In this document: positions 61,969-64,000 of the stretch, piece by piece | How positions within the stretch are numbered: the first letter of the stretch is position 1 | How the letters are laid out: every line of letters begins with the position of its first letter | Origin: Halorarum halophilum | GTDB lineage: Archaea; Halobacteriota; Halobacteria; Halobacteriales; Haloferacaceae | Assembly (NCBI RefSeq): GCF_013401515.1 | Contig: NZ_CP058529.1 | Span: 2,108,001-2,172,000 of the forward strand | Direction: 5' to 3' | DNA length: 64,000 bases | Notes under the pieces: model-generated | The model's input: the letters and a program-made list of their open reading frames with translations, nothing else | Database searches by the model: none | Told to the model about the DNA's origin: nothing | Program-made: the position numbers and the translations under genes

Positions 61969-63675
61969 GTGACGCCCCGCCGTACCGCCCGGACCGCCGC
62001 CGAAATCCACCGGAACCCCGTCCGCGCGGTCGCCCTCCTCTCCGTCCTCGCGCTCGCCCTTCGGCTCTGGGGCCTCGGCGCCCGCGCGATGCACTTCGAC
62101 GAGGCCCGCGTCGGCTACTGGACGCTCAGGTACCTCGAGACCGGCGATCACGTCTACCGACCCATCGTCCACGGGCCGTTCCTCGAACTCGCGACCGCGC
62201 CCCTCCTCGACGCCCTCGGGCCGACGGGGTTCGCCGTCCGCCTCCTCCCCGCGCTCCTCGGCGCGGCGCTCCCGCTCGCCGCCCTCGCGTTCCGCGGCGC
62301 CCTGGACGACGCCGAGGTCGTCGCGCTCGCCGGGTTCCTCGCGCTCAACCCCCTGCTCCTGTTCTTCTCGCGGTTCTTCCGCGCGGACGTCCCCCTCGCC
62401 GCCTTCGCCTTCGGCGCGTTCGCGCTTGCCCATCGAGCGCACCGGACCGGCAGCCGACGGGACCTCCTCGCGGCCGGGGTCCTCCTCGGTCTCGCGCTGA
62501 CGACGAAGGAGAACGTCGTCGTCTACCTGCTCTGCGTCGCCGGCGCGGCCGCCGTCGGACTCGCGGTTCGATGGTGGTCCGACGGCGGCGACGGCGTCCG
62601 CGACGCGGTCGGCCGACTCCGTCCGCTCGTCCCCGCGGCGGTCCCGGCACTCCTCGTCGCCGTCCTCGTCGCGTGGTTCTTCTACGTCCCCCGCGGCCAC
62701 TCCCCCGGCCTCGACGACCTCGCGACGCGGCCGGTCGCGGTCCTCGCCGCCGGCACCGTCAGCGCGTGGGAGACGTTCGCCGGGAGCCTCTGGGCCGGGA
62801 CCCACGACCAGCCGTACCTCCCGTTCCTCGGACACCTGCTCGGCAGCGTCGCCATCGGCGGTGCGGCGCTGTACGGGTGCGCGCTGCTCGGCCTCGCGGG
62901 CGAACTCCGCCGCGCGTTCTCTCGACCCGTCGACGTCGCCAACTCCTGCCCGTCCGTCCGCCCCCTCGTCGTCGCCACGGCCGCCTGGGGGCTCGTCGCG
63001 CTCGCGGGCTACCCGGTCGCGGCTGACATCAAGGCGCCGTGGCTCGCCGTCCACGCGCTCGTCCCGCTCGCGGTCCCGGCGGCGGTCGGCGCGGTCGCAC
63101 TCGTCCGGCGCGGCCGGCGGTGGTGGACCGAGGGGGATCGCCTCGCCGCCGCCTCGCTCGCCTGCGTGGTGCTCCTCGTCGTCGGGCAGGCGGGGTTCGT
63201 CGCGTTGGCGACGTCCTACACCGAGCCGACGCCCCGGGTGAACCTCCTCGCGCAGGGGGCCCAGCCCGGCGACGACCTCGACCCGCTGGCGGCCGCCATC
63301 GGCGCGTCCGCGGACCGGGGCGGCGTGCTCTACTACGGCGAGCGGTTCTGGCTGCCGAACGAGTCGGTCGACGACGCACCGCCGGGCCCGGACGCGAACT
63401 GGCTCGGCTACTGGATCCGCCGGCTCCCGCTCCCGTGGTACACCGAGCGGGTCGGCGCCGAGACGTCGTACGCCCGCACCCCCGAGGACGTCCCGGACGA
63501 CCCGCCGCCGGTCGTGGTCGCCGCACCGGACGAGGCCGGGGAGGTCGCCCCGCTGCTCGACGGCTACGGACGGCGGTCGTACGACCTCGCGCTGTTCGGC
63601 AACCCGGTCGTCGTCTTCACCGACCCGACGCTGTACGACCTGGAGTCGAGCGACGCGAAGCGGGACGGTTCCTGA
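61969..63675 (+). CDS. Agl23-like membrane protein (TIGR03663, flippase-associated)
   Basis: A 568-aa multi-helix membrane protein of the GT-C-like TIGR03663 group, known in haloarchaea as Agl23 or flippase-activity-associated. The first extracellular loop holds AMHFDEARVGYWTLRYLETGDHVYRPIVHGPFLELATAP (about residues 40-78), with the conserved FDEA and HGPF. About ten helices follow, then a soluble C-terminal ~140 residues. It is probably involved in lipid-linked glycan handling; no other agl gene is in the window. GTG 61969 is taken as the start. Confidence 0.85.
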   Translation: MTPRRTARTAAEIHRNPVRAVALLSVLALALRLWGLGARAMHFDEARVGYWTLRYLETGDHVYRPIVHGPFLELATAPLLDALGPTGFAVRLLPALLGAALPLAALAFRGALDDAEVVALAGFLALNPLLLFFSRFFRADVPLAAFAFGAFALAHRAHRTGSRRDLLAAGVLLGLALTTKENVVVYLLCVAGAAAVGLAVRWWSDGGDGVRDAVGRLRPLVPAAVPALLVAVLVAWFFYVPRGHSPGLDDLATRPVAVLAAGTVSAWETFAGSLWAGTHDQPYLPFLGHLLGSVAIGGAALYGCALLGLAGELRRAFSRPVDVANSCPSVRPLVVATAAWGLVALAGYPVAADIKAPWLAVHALVPLAVPAAVGAVALVRRGRRWWTEGDRLAAASLACVVLLVVGQAGFVALATSYTEPTPRVNLLAQGAQPGDDLDPLAAAIGASADRGGVLYYGERFWLPNESVDDAPPGPDANWLGYWIRRLPLPWYTERVGAETSYARTPEDVPDDPPPVVVAAPDEAGEVAPLLDGYGRRSYDLALFGNPVVVFTDPTLYDLESSDAKRDGS

Positions 63676-63838
63676 CATCCGCGAGATCGTGCGTGTTCGA
63701 GGGCGGGCTGACGATTGCAGACCGTACGTGTGGATCCTCGCTCGACGCGAACGACGACGCGAACGAGTTCGTCGCGTACGTACACGCCCGGGTGGGGAGG
63801 ATAGGCGTACACCGGCAGGTACTCGCGCGCTTCGACGT

Positions 63839-63847
63839 GCTTAAACC
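63839..63847 (+). promoter_or_regulatory. TATA-like box of the terminal gene
   Basis: GCTTAAACC lies ~27 bases before the ATG at 63871, matching leaderless initiation at that codon. Confidence 0.45.
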
Positions 63848-63870
63848 GGCGCAACGGGAAGATGTGTGGG

Positions 63871-64000
63871 ATGAGTGACCCGGCAGTGGACGTGGTCGAA
63901 CTCCTCGTCACCGCACGCCGATACAGCGAGGACCGGGCCCTCGACGCCGACGACCTCCCGCCGCGGTACCGCCGCGTCTTCTGGAGCGAGGCAGCCGAGG
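63871..64000 (+). CDS. Start of an unidentified gene (N-terminal 43 codons)
   Basis: The frame opens ATG at 63871 (MSDPAVDVVELLVTARRYSE) and runs off the window edge. The visible part is charged and helical. An earlier ATG at 63862 is in frame; the TATA-like box favours 63871. Not recognised. Confidence 0.55.
   Translation, partial: MSDPAVDVVELLVTARRYSEDRALDADDLPPRYRRVFWSEAAE

Overview
The window is high-GC chromosomal DNA from a halophilic archaeon (class Halobacteria). The evidence is acidic proteins, Tat (RR) signal peptides with lipoboxes, a PGF-CTERM tail, bacterio-opsin-activator HTH and DUF5518/DUF5808/DUF4397 families, and archaeal information genes (aIF2 gamma, Rpo7, Spt4, eS24, the Kae1-Bud32 fusion, Tsr3). 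The gene set fits Haloferacales; I cannot name a species from sequence alone. Coding density is high. All functional assignments rest on reading motifs and family resemblance; no database search was run.

Layout. 1-9600: end of an acyl-CoA ligase, an NhaP-TrkA antiporter, a Tat/PGF-CTERM protein, an iron alcohol dehydrogenase behind a 15-codon leader ORF, a bPH2 membrane protein, a Bat-type regulator, an FAD monooxygenase and a beta-CASP nuclease. 10-16 kb: a very large repeat-built surface protein translationally coupled to an RND exporter. 16-22 kb: CorA with an overlapping 54-aa membrane gene, small DUF proteins, a DUF4397 secreted protein, a PhoX-like protein and a SHOCT/His-rich pair. 22.7-27.3 kb: pstS-pstC-pstA plus an arsenate-reductase-like phosphatase, without pstB or phoU. 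27.5-35.7 kb: membrane, DHH, CNNM/CBS and FAD-oxidase genes, a large unknown protein and aspartate dehydrogenase. 35.8-41.4 kb: the information-processing cluster (aIF2 gamma, PIN, rpo7, spt4, dephospho-CoA kinase, rps24e, kae1-bud32). 42-46 kb: Nog1-type GTPase, SIMPL lipoprotein, DUF389, formyl-THF cyclo-ligase. 46.4-52.2 kb: a BMP-type nucleoside ABC transporter operon and engB. 52-57.5 kb: patchy region with two low-GC lipoprotein genes (one frameshifted), small haloarchaeal genes, tsr3 and an F420-type oxidoreductase. 57.6-64 kb: serS, thiolase, a lone response regulator, an Agl23-like glycan protein and the start of an unknown gene.

The most unusual signal is non-coding. Three copies of an element (41854-42090 plus, 59178-59306 minus, 59595-59806 plus) share fixed end boxes (TGAAAGGGG and GGGCTTTCGAG) and an inner AAGCACCG box. 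In each copy a different 12-14 bp stem pairs perfectly with itself, so the stem sequence changes while pairing is kept. A related hairpin array lies at 52872-53037 and a decayed head at 55065-55085. This looks like a structured RNA or mobile-repeat family. It coincides with the low-GC, disrupted gene content at 52-56 kb.
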